DNA of 64,000 nucleotides from Rufibacter roseus (GCF_001647285.1 NZ_LRML01000011.1:80891-144890), one strand, 5' to 3'. Positions 27,701 through 37,207 are shown, numbered from the stretch's first letter. Notes: generated from the letters alone by a model not told the origin. Made by a program: numbers and translations.

Positions 27701-27814
27701 AGTACCATCAGAGGCGGATAAGACCCTACCGGTAATCTGCCGGTCTTGGGCTGCCAGTTGATTAATACCACAGAGGGTAAAAACCACCATCAGCAAAATG
27801 TAAATTTTCTTCAT
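24731..27814 (-). CDS. SusC/RagA-type TonB-linked outer-membrane protein
   Basis: The protein has 1027 residues. After a signal peptide (ends INQLAAQ) comes a carboxypeptidase-regulatory-like beta domain (GRVLSASDGTPVIGASVVVK). The plug follows, with NEVVVTAFGREQEKKSLGY, GRVAGVQV and the SusC signature ALYGLRAANGVIIITTKKGK, and then the 22-strand barrel, ending in SYAFGLNITL. It imports a ligand across the outer membrane using TonB energy, with the SusD protein encoded immediately downstream as lid. It is clearly paralogous to the SusC at 29640-32753. The 395-base gap upstream should hold the promoter. Confidence 0.92.
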   Translation of the reverse strand: MKKIYILLMVVFTLCGINQLAAQDRQITGRVLSASDGTPVIGASVVVKGTTVGTNTDADGNYSIAAPATGGTLVVSFIGFTAQEVPINGRSNINVSLKPDVQLLNEVVVTAFGREQEKKSLGYAVQEVGAEEIARTQNPNVVNALQGRVAGVQVLGTGGTPGAGSRIQIRGINSLNPGANNQPLFVVDGIPISNETIAGNQLPSAGSNAVNSSEQFAFTNRAADINPEDVESMTVLKGAAATALYGLRAANGVIIITTKKGKAGATTVNFSSNFGIDNINKTPRYQTRYREGLSGRLRWTAAGAPNRFQTFGPPITDEPFYDNFKDFFQTGTRFDNNLSVSGGSDKATFHTSLSHFNQEGIVPNSDWARTTVKLGGAVNVSPKFGITGSVSYSQSGGNKAASGDKGIMSALTYHTTTFDVNDYMNPDGTMKVYSPGVIDNPRYLAEHSTLKDDVNRVLGNVGLNYDFTHWLKFSYKIGADVYSDNRQRLVPGPIFQGAPTLDIAAGTGGFLVEERVNYREITSNAFLTAEHDFSEDLRGSLMIGNSVENQYSDILNTRGERFTVPLFYHLSNTANIFTSNGISERRLIGAFFDAKLDYKNMLFLNVTGRNDWTSTLPKENRSFFYPSVSTSFIFTEPLNLSDNKILNYGKIRASWAEVGKDTQPYRVGTYYGAASGFPFGNRNGFVVSTNQGDPNLRPETTSSIEFGTELQFLQGRISVDATYYRSNSSDQILAIPTSVTSGITNYTSNAGEIQNTGIELLVSGTPVKTNDFTWEVVVNWSRNRSEVLSINEAVSEIIFQDDRIMNKLVVGGSAGDLYGRVFQRNEQGQLIIGTNGLPILSPAAPLVKVGNALPDWQGGITNVITWKGLTLSALIDIRQGGDVYDVSMRNRIRNGIDIRTENRYQQLIFKGVNANGEPNTIPVILDEAFYRNGGSYNDAADVLLQDASWVRLRNAQLSYTLPGSLIGKTPFKSARVSLTGNNLFLITPFEGFDPETPTYGSGSNALGYTGYGIPAVRSYAFGLNITL

Positions 27815-28209
27815 GTGTAAAATTGGTTGTTTGTAAATAGGAATAAGAAAGAACAGACTAAAACTTTAATTTTCTCAGGGAATACCAGTTGAAAAATAAC
27901 ACCAAAAAAGCGCTTAAACAACAGACATAGCTACTTTTTAGCTATTTCATTGACTTATCCACCAAAATAAAAGGTAAACTAAATTTTAAAGCCAATACAT
28001 TTTAAATTTATTTATAGTGTATTACTGTTTTTTATATTATTTTAATATAGACACCTAAATCATTGATCAAGTTTTAGAGAATATCTAATTTACCTATGGT
28101 TGCAGGCAAGAATCTAAGCAGCGAAAAGGGTAATCAATAGTGATAGTTCTATAAAAAAAGAGAGGCCGGTAAAACCGGCCTCTCTTTTTATGTTAAAATA
28201 TTATTGGTC
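27815..28209. other. Region between the two SusCD loci
   Basis: No gene. The half next to 27815 is very AT-rich and presumably holds the promoter and leader of the first susC. A strong terminator (28155-28189) closes the second locus, so the two loci are separate transcripts. Confidence 0.55.
28155..28189 (-). terminator. Terminator of the second SusCD locus
   Basis: AAAAAGAGAGGCCGGT and ACCGGCCTCTCTTTTT form a perfect 16-bp stem with an AAA loop and long A/T flanks on both sides. Confidence 0.88.
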
Positions 28210-29628
28210 TTACTGATCCCACCAAAGCTTGTCAGACAACGCACCTACTGCAGGAACATTAGCACCGTTTCTACTTATTTCATCAGTTGGGTAAGCAACC
28301 CTTCTAATGAATGTTGGAAGAACAACATTGGCTGGAAGTGTGAAATCTTTATACTGATAGTCAAACCGGCGAGCATCATTCCAAGCTTCAGGATTCAAAT
28401 AGGTAGCAACGTACTTTTCCTTGAAGATCAGAGCTAGGGTAAGATTACTGGCTCCCACTGCCACCGATGGATGGGTCATATAAGCCTCTTTGTCAGTAGC
28501 AGATACTTGAAGTCGGTCCATGCTAGCCCTTATTCCCTCTAAATAAGCTGTATATGCTCTGTTACGATCATTTGCCCTTAGAGCGGCTTCTGCCTCAATA
28601 AATTTCACTTCGGCATAGGTAGCTAAATATATAGGGGATTCATCTCCAGTAAGGGGAGAAGTTCTGGAAATATAGCTTTCATCCTTTACTGTACTGCTGG
28701 CTGGCCCTACGTTTCCGGCACCGTTAGGTGTACCTTTATAGGTATTGGTTACAGTAGCGGTGGCAATCTTTGGAAGCCGTGGGTCTACTATGTCGTAGGT
28801 TGTACCGTTAAGGTGGTCAATAAACTGCTCAGACAGCCATCCGCCCAACAGGTTCCCCTCATTTGAAAGAGAAACACCGGCCCAATAATTCCGCAAAGGA
28901 AACACATTCATACCGGCATCATCTGCATTGCTGGTAAAGGAGTTGTCTACCGCCGCCAACACCTCCGCAGGCGCATACGAAGAAGTCTTGCTCACTTTGT
29001 TTAGCTGACGCGCCTTGAGAGCATAGGCAAACTTAAGCCACTTGGTACGGTCTCCGCCATAAATTAAATCACTGGCTGGGGCAAGTTTAACCGGGGCATC
29101 AGTCTTAGAAAGCTCTGTAATAGCTTCGTTCAAGAGAGACAGGCTCTCTGCATACAAATCTTGCTGAGAATCATACTTGGGTGTTAAAGTACTTAAGTTA
29201 AAGGCCTGCGAATACGGGGCATCTCCAAATAAGTCTGTCACCATAGTTAGGTGGTATGACAACAGCACGTTGGCCACGCCTAAATACTCACTGGAGTTTT
29301 GGGCCATGGCTTTTTGCCGCATGTCATAGATGTCGGCCATGGCCAGGTAAAGAGAGTTCCAGGTACCTGAGTAATTAGCTACATCATAAGTATCTGTAGT
29401 GGCAGACGGTGATGGACTAGCCAGGTACTGTACAAAATAAGAGGTTATGTTAGACACATTGTATGTACTGGCTCCCGCTTTCTGAGTAGCTGTGGCCAAC
29501 AAGGCAGATAAAGCTGGGTCAGTTACCTGATTTGGGTTTTCACTCAGGTTAAAGTAATCATCGCATCCTTGCAATCCCAAGGCCCCAATAAGCGCCACTG
29601 GAAGTATCAATCTATATATTCTTTTCAT
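28210..29628 (-). CDS. SusD/RagB-family nutrient-binding lipoprotein
   Basis: The protein has 472 residues. The lipoprotein signal ends at LGLQGCDDYFNLSENPNQV. It shares the layout of the SusD at 23257-24717: MVTDLFGDAPYSQAF near residue 130, LIYGGDRTKWLKFAYALKAR, ATYAEVKFIEAEAALRA, and the same C-terminal end, DKLWWDQ (EKMWWDQ in the other). The shared ends point to duplication of a SusCD unit with later divergence. It lies 11 bases after its susC partner, with which it forms one transcript. The ligand is unknown. Confidence 0.88.
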   Translation of the reverse strand: MKRIYRLILPVALIGALGLQGCDDYFNLSENPNQVTDPALSALLATATQKAGASTYNVSNITSYFVQYLASPSPSATTDTYDVANYSGTWNSLYLAMADIYDMRQKAMAQNSSEYLGVANVLLSYHLTMVTDLFGDAPYSQAFNLSTLTPKYDSQQDLYAESLSLLNEAITELSKTDAPVKLAPASDLIYGGDRTKWLKFAYALKARQLNKVSKTSSYAPAEVLAAVDNSFTSNADDAGMNVFPLRNYWAGVSLSNEGNLLGGWLSEQFIDHLNGTTYDIVDPRLPKIATATVTNTYKGTPNGAGNVGPASSTVKDESYISRTSPLTGDESPIYLATYAEVKFIEAEAALRANDRNRAYTAYLEGIRASMDRLQVSATDKEAYMTHPSVAVGASNLTLALIFKEKYVATYLNPEAWNDARRFDYQYKDFTLPANVVLPTFIRRVAYPTDEISRNGANVPAVGALSDKLWWDQ

Positions 29629-29639
29629 ATTGTTTACAA

Positions 29640-32600
29640 TTAGAAACCAACGTTAAGGGTAAAAAAGAAGCTTCTAACAGCCGGATAGGTAAAGCCTGAG
29701 AAGCCATCTACGTTGCTTCCGCTGTTGGTTCCGCTTGTTTCTGGGTCATACCCATAATAGTCGGTTGACAGCCATAGGTTGTTACCCGTAGCAGAAACTG
29801 AGGCATTCTTGATAAAGTTTTTAGGTAGCCATACCGAAGGCAGATCATAGTTTAAGGTAAGGGTACGTAATCTTACCCAAGAAGCATCTTGCACAAATTC
29901 TTCTGATACTGTTCTATGAACGTTACGGTAATAGCCATTGCCATAGTCAACGCCGTCTGGTCCCATGCCTTGGCCTAACCAAACACGCTTGGTATTAGGA
30001 GTACCATCTGCCAACACACCTTCAAATACAACAAAATCGTTACGGTTAGCCGTGTAGTCCGCTTTACCGAAAGCAGAATAGAAGTTCTCTAGCTGGTTGT
30101 ATTTGTCTTGACCTATACGGGCATCGAACAAGGTAGTAAGACTTAGGCTTTTGTACCGGAAAGTGTTGGTAAAGCCCCCGATCCAGTCTGGCTGGGTGTT
30201 ACCTAAAATCTTTTGGCTGCTAGCCGGTGCAATAACCGGGAAACCATTTGCACCAATAATCATTGGCTTAGAAGTGTCAGTGAATAATGGATCTTCTGTT
30301 TCATTGCCATAGTAACGCAGGTAATGCGACCCATAAATATTTCCGTAAGGCTGGCCTGGCACTAATTTCATTGTAACCGTTGCTCTTCCGTAGCCAAACT
30401 GCGAGCCCATTGGAATCTCAGTCAAACCTTCTCTCAGGCTCACGACTTTGTTTCTATTGGCCGAGAAAATGAGTTTGCTTTCCCATGAGAAATTTTCTTT
30501 TTGAATTGGGGTGGCATTCAAAACAATTTCCACTCCCTTATTTCTCATACTACCCGCGTTTACGGCTGCTCTTAAATAACCTGTGGTATTGGTTACATCA
30601 ATATTGATGATTTGATCCTCACTTAAAGAGTAGTAGTAGGTAAAGTCAAACCCTAAGCGCCCGTTCAGGAACCTCATCTCCAAACCAGACTCATATGTAT
30701 TGGTAAACTCAGGCTTTAAGTTTGGATCACCTAACACAGCACCTCTGGTGAAGCCAGTATATCCAGAAGGCAGGCCGCTGTATGACGTGTAGCCAGTAGA
30801 GGTTGAATAAGGCAAGGCATCTTTACCCACTTTGGCGTAAGACAGCCTAAGCTTTCCGTATCTGATAAATTCAGGCAACTCAAACTGCTCTGTAAACACA
30901 TACCCTAAACTTACTGATGGGTAGAAGAATGAATTGTTAGGGCTAAGCAAGGAAGATGTTTTATCATTTCTTCCGGTAAGGGTAAGGTATAAATAGTCTT
31001 TGTAATCTAACGTTGCCTCCCCAAATAATCCCATCAATCTATAGTCGGTATTAGTTTGTGTAGCACTTATGATTTTAGCATTACGCAAGCTGAACCAGTC
31101 AAACACAGTAAGTTCCCGACCTGAAACACCAACATCTTTGGTGCTTCTGTCATACAAGTCATGGCCTAAGCGCAGAGTGGCTTTCAGATCACTGGTAAAA
31201 TTGTGGGTTAAAGTAGCAACAAAGGTGGAGTTGATAGCTCTGAAGTTTGAATTGTATTCATTTACATAACCTAAGCCATTGTCATAGTTTGCTTCACCAG
31301 GTATGCCACGCAAACCAGGAGCAGTTCCAACTCTGTTATCAGTGTAGGTGTCAACCCCTACTCTATAGTTAAAGTCTAACCAACTAGTTGGGGTGTAACC
31401 AAAAGTAAGCCCACCAATAAAGCGGTTCACATTATCTTTCAAACGGTTAGTAGCAGCCCCAAAGAGCGGGTTGTCGTTTCCACCGTGTGTCAACATAGTA
31501 CCGTCTGGATTTTGGTAATCTCTGATATCCCAACGATCTGTGAAGTAGGCAAGGCTCTCACCGAAACGGTCAGCGTTATAGCGATAACCTCCAGAATTGA
31601 TAAAGTTGAAGTTTGCGCCTGTTTTAAACTTCTCACTTATCTTCACTTCTGTGTTCAAACGGGCTGAAAAGTTTTTATAGTCAGTGAAGGGTAACACTCC
31701 TTCATGATTAAGATAAGACAGGGAAGAAAGAAACGTTATTTTATCCGTTCCGCCAGAAAAGGAAAGTGAGTTCCGGGACTGTTTTCCAGTACGGTACGCA
31801 TTTTCCATGTTGTTGTACAACTGCTCTGGGTGAGTTGGATCAATCTCACGCGCCTCAGCAACAGAAGGTCCCCATGCCGGCCAAAAGCTGGTAGGGTCAT
31901 ATTCTCCTAGGTAGCCTTGGGTAAAGTTACGCTGAATGGCAGGAAATTTATTTACGTTTTCAAAGCCATAGCTGCTGGTAAAGTTTACTCGCAACGCTCC
32001 TTCACGGCCTTTTTTAGTGGTGATCACCACTACCCCGTTGGCACCCCTTAAACCATACAGGGCAGTTGCTGCCCCGCCTTTTAATATGTTAATGCTGGCA
32101 ATATCATCTGGGTTGATATCGGCTGCACGGTTGCTCATTCCTCTTAATTCAGCGCCTGCTCCGTAAGTAGAGGTTGAGTTGTCCATCAAAACACCATCAA
32201 TCACAAATAGAGGCTCATTTGACCTTCCTACATCAATAGAGTTTACACCTCTAATTCTGATGCTGGTACCTTGCCCTGGGGCGCCCCCTGTACTTGAAAT
32301 TTGAGCACCAGCTACTTGACCTTGCAAGGCATTTAATACGTTGGGCTGCCGGCTTCTGGAAATATCTTCTGAATCTACTTCCTGCGTTGCATACCCCAAA
32401 GCTCTTTTCTCTCTCGAAATACCAAGAGCTGTCACTACTACTTCCCCGAGCTGCTGATTGTCCGGAGCCAAGGCAACATTGACTGAATTCTGGCTTCCAA
32501 CTGAAACCTCTCTGGTTGTATAACCTAAATAACTTATTACCAAGGTAGCCGCATTATCAGGCACTTGTAGTCTAAAGTTCCCGTTAGCATCTGTAGAAGT

Positions 32601-32753
32601 TCCGTTAGTGGTTCCTTTGACCACCACACTTACGCCTGGCAAGCCACTGCCATCATCAGATGCAGTTACTCTACCGCTGACTTCTCGTTGCTGCGCATAC
32701 GAAATGCCCAGCGTAGAAATCAACATCAGTAAAAGGAGTAATGTTTTTTTCAT
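29640..32753 (-). CDS. SusC/RagA-type TonB-linked outer-membrane protein
   Basis: The protein has 1037 residues: signal peptide (ISYAQQ), beta domain (GLPGVSVVVKGTTNGTSTD), plug with GEVVVTALGISREKRALGY and ALYGLRGANGVVVITTKKGR, then the barrel, ending SFFFTLNVGF. It has the same architecture as the SusC at 24731-27814, and the plug regions are closely similar. It forms the channel for the SusD encoded next. Neither locus has an ECF sigma, anti-sigma or hybrid two-component gene nearby, so regulation is not visible. The closest sigma gene in the window is 25 kb away. Confidence 0.92.
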   Translation of the reverse strand: MKKTLLLLLMLISTLGISYAQQREVSGRVTASDDGSGLPGVSVVVKGTTNGTSTDANGNFRLQVPDNAATLVISYLGYTTREVSVGSQNSVNVALAPDNQQLGEVVVTALGISREKRALGYATQEVDSEDISRSRQPNVLNALQGQVAGAQISSTGGAPGQGTSIRIRGVNSIDVGRSNEPLFVIDGVLMDNSTSTYGAGAELRGMSNRAADINPDDIASINILKGGAATALYGLRGANGVVVITTKKGREGALRVNFTSSYGFENVNKFPAIQRNFTQGYLGEYDPTSFWPAWGPSVAEAREIDPTHPEQLYNNMENAYRTGKQSRNSLSFSGGTDKITFLSSLSYLNHEGVLPFTDYKNFSARLNTEVKISEKFKTGANFNFINSGGYRYNADRFGESLAYFTDRWDIRDYQNPDGTMLTHGGNDNPLFGAATNRLKDNVNRFIGGLTFGYTPTSWLDFNYRVGVDTYTDNRVGTAPGLRGIPGEANYDNGLGYVNEYNSNFRAINSTFVATLTHNFTSDLKATLRLGHDLYDRSTKDVGVSGRELTVFDWFSLRNAKIISATQTNTDYRLMGLFGEATLDYKDYLYLTLTGRNDKTSSLLSPNNSFFYPSVSLGYVFTEQFELPEFIRYGKLRLSYAKVGKDALPYSTSTGYTSYSGLPSGYTGFTRGAVLGDPNLKPEFTNTYESGLEMRFLNGRLGFDFTYYYSLSEDQIINIDVTNTTGYLRAAVNAGSMRNKGVEIVLNATPIQKENFSWESKLIFSANRNKVVSLREGLTEIPMGSQFGYGRATVTMKLVPGQPYGNIYGSHYLRYYGNETEDPLFTDTSKPMIIGANGFPVIAPASSQKILGNTQPDWIGGFTNTFRYKSLSLTTLFDARIGQDKYNQLENFYSAFGKADYTANRNDFVVFEGVLADGTPNTKRVWLGQGMGPDGVDYGNGYYRNVHRTVSEEFVQDASWVRLRTLTLNYDLPSVWLPKNFIKNASVSATGNNLWLSTDYYGYDPETSGTNSGSNVDGFSGFTYPAVRSFFFTLNVGF

Positions 32754-33270
32754 GCTTTGTTTGTAGTTAATTGGTGAAAATAAAGAATGGGACAGGTGGC
32801 CTAATGGCCATATAAATGGTTTGTGTGGAGAATTATAAATATTATTTGCGGTATCTCCTACTATAGCTCCTTAAAAAATGAATAAAAACTTAAAGGATCA
32901 GTAACTTTTGAATAAAATTGACATAATACAGAGGCTTTACTTATAAAATTTAAATCCTTCTAAAGCTATAAGTCATTCAATAATACAAACCCTTCAACTC
33001 TTACAGACCCATATTATACATAACTGATTAACAGAACATTATAAAATTTATCTTTATCTATGCACACTGTGACTGCACTTTGCTACAGACAATATTTATA
33101 GGCATTGAGATGAGGAGCATTTGCCTCATTGTTCAGAAAGGACAATAGATTGGGAGAAAGCCACGACAACATGGCCTATTTTGATCAGCTGAACAAATAG
33201 AACAGTGACAAACGAAAAAAATCAGGAAACGGGAAAATAAATCTACTGCTGCAATACCCTCAGCAACACT
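32754..33270. other. AT-rich leader of the second SusCD locus
   Basis: No gene is seen in 517 bases. The first 350 are AT-rich and should contain the susC promoter on the minus strand; no consensus box was identified. No palindrome of the common family is present. Confidence 0.5.
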
Positions 33271-33858
33271 TTACTCTTCCTCATTGAAGAACCACACCTT
33301 CTCTGGGGTGATGACGGCATCTAAAAGTAAATCTTTAGAAGAGACATCATCAATGCGCTCAATAGGTGGCTCAAAAGCCAGCCCGAGTTTTAGGCTTGTT
33401 TTTGGTAAAAGAGCCAGAAAACGGTCATAGAATCCTTTGCCGTAGCCAACCCGATGGCCTTGTAAATCATAGGCCAGCAGCGGCACCAGCACCACGTCTA
33501 TTTCAGATTCAGGCACCGGCAAAGCGTTTATTGGCTCTGGAATTCCCCAGCGGTTAATGACTAGTTCAGTATCATGCTGCAGCAGAAAATGTGTCATGGA
33601 AAAATCTGCCGGATTTGAGACCGAGACAGCTACCTGCACCTGCGGATGCTCTACCCGTAGCTTTTCGATAATCTGCCAGGTGTCTACCTCTCGGTTCTGG
33701 GGGATGGGCAAAAATGCATGGATGGTTTGCCCCGCCTGGGGCGGAAATTCCTGCAGGAGAAGTTCCGCAATTCTCTGGCTAGCCAGCTGCACCTCTTCTG
33801 CGCCTAGCTGACGCCGGCGCGTTAAATACGTTTTCCGAAGTTCAGCTTTCAGAGCCAT
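33271..33858 (-). CDS. 5-formyltetrahydrofolate cyclo-ligase
   Basis: The protein has 195 residues from the ATG at 33858; an upstream start at 33903 would overlap bshC. Family marks are the N-terminal basic helix LRKTYLTRRRQL, IPQNREVDT in the folate region and VGYGKGFYDRFLA, the Gly-rich ATP-binding motif near residue 145. It converts 5-formyl-THF to 5,10-methenyl-THF using ATP, returning a storage form of folate to the one-carbon pool. Its start lies one base after the bshC stop, so the two are one operon. The pairing may be coincidental, since no shared pathway is evident. Confidence 0.88.
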   Translation of the reverse strand: MALKAELRKTYLTRRRQLGAEEVQLASQRIAELLLQEFPPQAGQTIHAFLPIPQNREVDTWQIIEKLRVEHPQVQVAVSVSNPADFSMTHFLLQHDTELVINRWGIPEPINALPVPESEIDVVLVPLLAYDLQGHRVGYGKGFYDRFLALLPKTSLKLGLAFEPPIERIDDVSSKDLLLDAVITPEKVWFFNEEE

Positions 33859-33859
33859 A

Positions 33860-35416
33860 CTACTCTTCCTGCAAAATGGTGAAACTATGAACAAAAGGCT
33901 CAAACGCCGCTACTAGCGACGAAATGAACTGAGGATTATTGGTCTGGTAAGTTAGCAAATTATCAACCCGTTCTTGCAACACACCGGTAGGGAACAACTT
34001 TTCTTTAAGGTTGGCTAGCTGATTGTAGGCGGTGTCATTTTTACTTTCAATCGCTTTATTCAGCTTCTTCTCCAGCATTTGCAGGCTATTCAGAGATTTC
34101 TGAGTTTCTGCTCCAACGGCTTTCACCAAAGTAGGATCTATGTTTTGCGCCATTTCCTCTACTTGCTTGAATGCGTGCTCTATTACCTGCCGCTGCTGTT
34201 CCAGATTTACTTCATCTTGGTTTAACAGTTCAGCCAGTCGCTTTTTCAGCTCTGGCAACTCTTTGAACATCTCAGCAACAGTAAAACCCAATTTCTCTAA
34301 GCGCTGGGCATTGGGTTTGGTGACATAAAGCGCCGAGTTCCGCAGCATAACCACCGGATAAGGTACGTCAAAGGCCGTAAACATATCTTTCAGCTGGAAC
34401 CAGTAGGCCACTTCAGCCCCGCCTCCTATATAGGCCAGATTTGGTAGCACCAGCTCCTGGTACAGCGGCCTGAGCACCACGTTGGGGCTGAAGCGTTCCG
34501 GGTATTCGTCTACCATGCGCAGTATTTCCTCCTGTGAATACTGCAGGCCCGCATTCAACACTTTGTACTGCTCATCTTCCAGCACAATGCGCTCACGTAG
34601 GTTCTCGCCCAGAAAAAACAGGTTGATTTCACGCACCATTACCTGAGGCTTGTAATGTTTCTCCAGAGCAGCGTTGGTTTGAGTAACAGCCTTGTAGCTT
34701 ATCTGCTCGGTCAGTTCCCGCTTTACCACTGGGGCAAACGTCTGCTTCAGCGCATGGCTGTCGCCGTCCAGGCACACGAGGCCATGCTCCCCAAACAGGC
34801 TGTTCACGATTTTACGTGTGGCCTCAGCTAGGGTAGCACTATGTATATAAGCATCTTCAAATAACTCATAATGCTCAGGCAAGGCATCGAAAAGTTCATT
34901 TAGACCATCGGTAGACATACGACCTACGGCTCCTTCGGCCTCATGCTCCCACTCATACTTCTTCCCGAATAAATGAAAGTGGTTTACTTCGGCAAAGTCA
35001 TGGTCTTCGGTGGCCATCCAGTACACGGGCACGAACTTTTGCGCTGGGTACGCCTGCTGCAGTTCACGAGCGGTGTTGATGGCAGTTACAATTTTGTAGA
35101 TGAAGTAAAGCGGACCAGTGAAAAGATTGAGCTGATGCCCTGTGGTAATGGTAAAGGTCTGCCCTTGCGCCAAGGCATCAATATTTGCCTGCACTGCCTC
35201 CGGTATTTCCACACCTTCATACTGTTTTTTCAGCTCTTCTACCAGCACCTGACGCTGCGCCTGCGGAAAGTTCCGCTTCTCTATAGCCTCTGAAAATGAG
35301 CTGATTTCTGGGAAGTAGGCGTAAAACGGCTTCAGTTTACTATCTCTATTGAGGTAGTCTAGCACAAGGGAAGAAAAGGCACCAGTGGTGCTATAGTCAA
35401 TACAGGAAATTTTCAT
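33860..35416 (-). CDS. bshC: Bacillithiol synthase BshC (cysteine-adding enzyme)
   Basis: The protein has 518 residues from the ATG at 35416. The family is recognised by TITTGHQLNLFTGPLYFIYK near residue 90, VPVYWMATEDHDFAEVNHF near 130, and RPLYQELVLPNLAYIGGGAE near 310, plus a C-terminal coiled-coil (about residues 380-470). It adds cysteine to glucosaminyl-malate in the last step of bacillithiol synthesis, giving the main small thiol of Firmicutes and of many Bacteroidota. bshA and bshB are not in this window. It is the first gene of a two-gene operon with the folate cyclo-ligase. Confidence 0.92.
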   Translation of the reverse strand: MKISCIDYSTTGAFSSLVLDYLNRDSKLKPFYAYFPEISSFSEAIEKRNFPQAQRQVLVEELKKQYEGVEIPEAVQANIDALAQGQTFTITTGHQLNLFTGPLYFIYKIVTAINTARELQQAYPAQKFVPVYWMATEDHDFAEVNHFHLFGKKYEWEHEAEGAVGRMSTDGLNELFDALPEHYELFEDAYIHSATLAEATRKIVNSLFGEHGLVCLDGDSHALKQTFAPVVKRELTEQISYKAVTQTNAALEKHYKPQVMVREINLFFLGENLRERIVLEDEQYKVLNAGLQYSQEEILRMVDEYPERFSPNVVLRPLYQELVLPNLAYIGGGAEVAYWFQLKDMFTAFDVPYPVVMLRNSALYVTKPNAQRLEKLGFTVAEMFKELPELKKRLAELLNQDEVNLEQQRQVIEHAFKQVEEMAQNIDPTLVKAVGAETQKSLNSLQMLEKKLNKAIESKNDTAYNQLANLKEKLFPTGVLQERVDNLLTYQTNNPQFISSLVAAFEPFVHSFTILQEE

Positions 35417-35615
35417 ACAAGAGGTAGCAGCTTTTGGCCCGCTTACCATACAAAGGTAAAATCTATTTTTACAATTCTACCTGATGTACGGCTCAGAGCT
35501 CCTGTAGGATGGTGTAGTGCAGGAAACTGCATTTCAAATTGTTGATTGATAATTGCTGATTGCTGTTTTTCTCTTGCACAAATTAAAACTTACATTACTA
35601 ACCTATTATAAAAAA

Positions 35616-35647
35616 AGGCCTCACAGGTTTTAGTACCTGTGAGGCCT
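35616..35647 (-). terminator. Terminator of rimO
   Basis: AGGCCTCACAGGT and ACCTGTGAGGCCT form a perfect 13-bp stem. On the minus strand it is followed by a run of T (A-run at 35610-35616). Confidence 0.85.
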
Positions 35648-35657
35648 CAACCTCTTT

Positions 35658-35698
35658 TCTATTTTAAGCCTAGTTTTCTTAAAACAAGCCGAAAACAG
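35658..35698. repeat. Intergenic palindrome, copy 10
   Basis: TCTATTTTAAGCCTAGTTTT and AAAACAAGCCGAAAACAG. It begins 3 bases beyond the rimO stop. Confidence 0.65.
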
Positions 35699-35700
35699 AC

Positions 35701-37065
35701 TTAGATGCTTAATGAATCTGCGGCTAGCGTATGTTTATTTTCTTGGCCACCAGGCAAAACCACTTCACCGTAAAGATCAAAGTCAGAAGAATCAGTGATT
35801 TTCACGTGGGCGAAATCCCCTAAACGCACATAGTTGGTGGAAGCCGGCACCAGTACTTCGTTGTCTACCTCAGGTGAGTCATACTGGGTACGGCCCACGA
35901 AGTAGCCGCTTTCTTTGCGGTCAAACAATACTTTGTACGTCTGCCCTACTTTCTCCTCGTTCATTTCCATGGAAATGCCTTGCTGAAGCTCCATAATGGC
36001 ATCGGCACGCTCCTGCTTCACCTCGTCTGGCACGTTGTCTACTAAGGTATGAGAGTGGGTGTTTTCTTCGTGGCTATAGGTAAAGATGCCTAAACGATCG
36101 AAGCGGGTTTCTTCCACCCAACGGTACATTTCCTCAAAATCCTGCTGCGTCTCGCCGGGGTGACCGGCAATCAGCGTGGTTCTCAACGCAATATCTGGCA
36201 CGCGCTGACGGATGGTGTCTACCAGCTCCAGCGTACGACGCTTAGAAATTCCGCGGCGCATAGTCTTGAGCATGTTATCAGAGATGTGCTGCAGCGGCAT
36301 GTCCAGGTACTTGCAGATATTCTCCCGCTCCACCATTACGTCCAGTGCATCCATAGGAAACTGGCTTGGGTAAGCGTACTGCATTCTAATCCACTCAATG
36401 CCGTTCACGTCAGAAAGACGTTGTAACAGCTCGGCCAGCTTACGCTCACCATAGTGCTGCAATCCATAATAAGTTAAATCCTGGGCAATGAGAATAAGCT
36501 CTTTAGTACCCATGTTGGCCAAACGGGTAGCTTCCTGCACCAGACTATCCATTGGGCGGTCTACGTGCTTGCCGCGCATCAACGGGATAGCGCAAAACGA
36601 GCAAGGACGGTTACAGCCTTCAGCAATTTTAAAATAAGCGTAGTGCTTAGGCGTGGTAATCAAACGCTCGCCAATCAGCTCATGCTTATAATCAGCCTCC
36701 AACGTTTTCAGCAGCTGTGGTAACTCCAAAGTACCAAAGTATGCGTCAACCTGCGGAATTTCGGCCTCCAAAGAATCTTTGTAACGCTGCGAAAGGCAAC
36801 CGGTTACGTACAGTTTATCTATGTTGCCCGCCTCTTTTTCATCGGCGTAGCGAAGAATGGTGTCAATAGACTCCTGCTTGGCATTGTCAATAAAGCCACA
36901 GGTGTTTACTATGATAATGTTGGCGTCATCTTTCTCTGAGTCGTGGGCCACGTCAAATTCATTGGCCTTTAGTTGGCCCATGAGCACTTCAGAGTCTACT
37001 AGGTTCTTGGAGCAACCCAGCGTGATAACATTGTATTTGTCTTTTTTAAGCGATCTTACTTTCAC
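35701..37065 (-). CDS. rimO: Ribosomal protein uS12 methylthiotransferase RimO
   Basis: The protein has 454 residues and the three domains of methylthiotransferases. The N-terminal UPF0004 part has NVITLGCSKNLVDSE, NTCGFI and VTGCLSQRY (three Cys for one Fe-S cluster). The radical-SAM core has C151-xxx-C155-xx-C158 in EGCNRPCSFCAIP. A TRAM domain lies at the C-terminus. It adds a methylthio group to an Asp of ribosomal protein S12. CSKNLVDSE distinguishes it from MiaB. The start codon is GTG, and no in-frame ATG lies near. It follows ftsY on the same strand with a 142-base gap. Confidence 0.93.
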   Translation of the reverse strand: MKVRSLKKDKYNVITLGCSKNLVDSEVLMGQLKANEFDVAHDSEKDDANIIIVNTCGFIDNAKQESIDTILRYADEKEAGNIDKLYVTGCLSQRYKDSLEAEIPQVDAYFGTLELPQLLKTLEADYKHELIGERLITTPKHYAYFKIAEGCNRPCSFCAIPLMRGKHVDRPMDSLVQEATRLANMGTKELILIAQDLTYYGLQHYGERKLAELLQRLSDVNGIEWIRMQYAYPSQFPMDALDVMVERENICKYLDMPLQHISDNMLKTMRRGISKRRTLELVDTIRQRVPDIALRTTLIAGHPGETQQDFEEMYRWVEETRFDRLGIFTYSHEENTHSHTLVDNVPDEVKQERADAIMELQQGISMEMNEEKVGQTYKVLFDRKESGYFVGRTQYDSPEVDNEVLVPASTNYVRLGDFAHVKITDSSDFDLYGEVVLPGGQENKHTLAADSLSI

Positions 37066-37207
37066 GTGCCTGTCTTAATGGGAACTTGTTATGCTGAGCA
37101 ACAACAAAACCATGCAAATTGGTTTACTGTGCCCAAAATAAAAGCCATTCTGTTGCCTGCGCCGCTTTTCAGCCAGAACGCAGCCCCAAAATGGCTTTTG
37201 CTAATTT

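Noticed and set aside
37132..37200. Possible palindrome copy or terminator downstream of ftsY
   Set aside because: AAAAGCCATT/AATGGCTTTT pair, but the 40-base centre is unlike the family; too weak to list.
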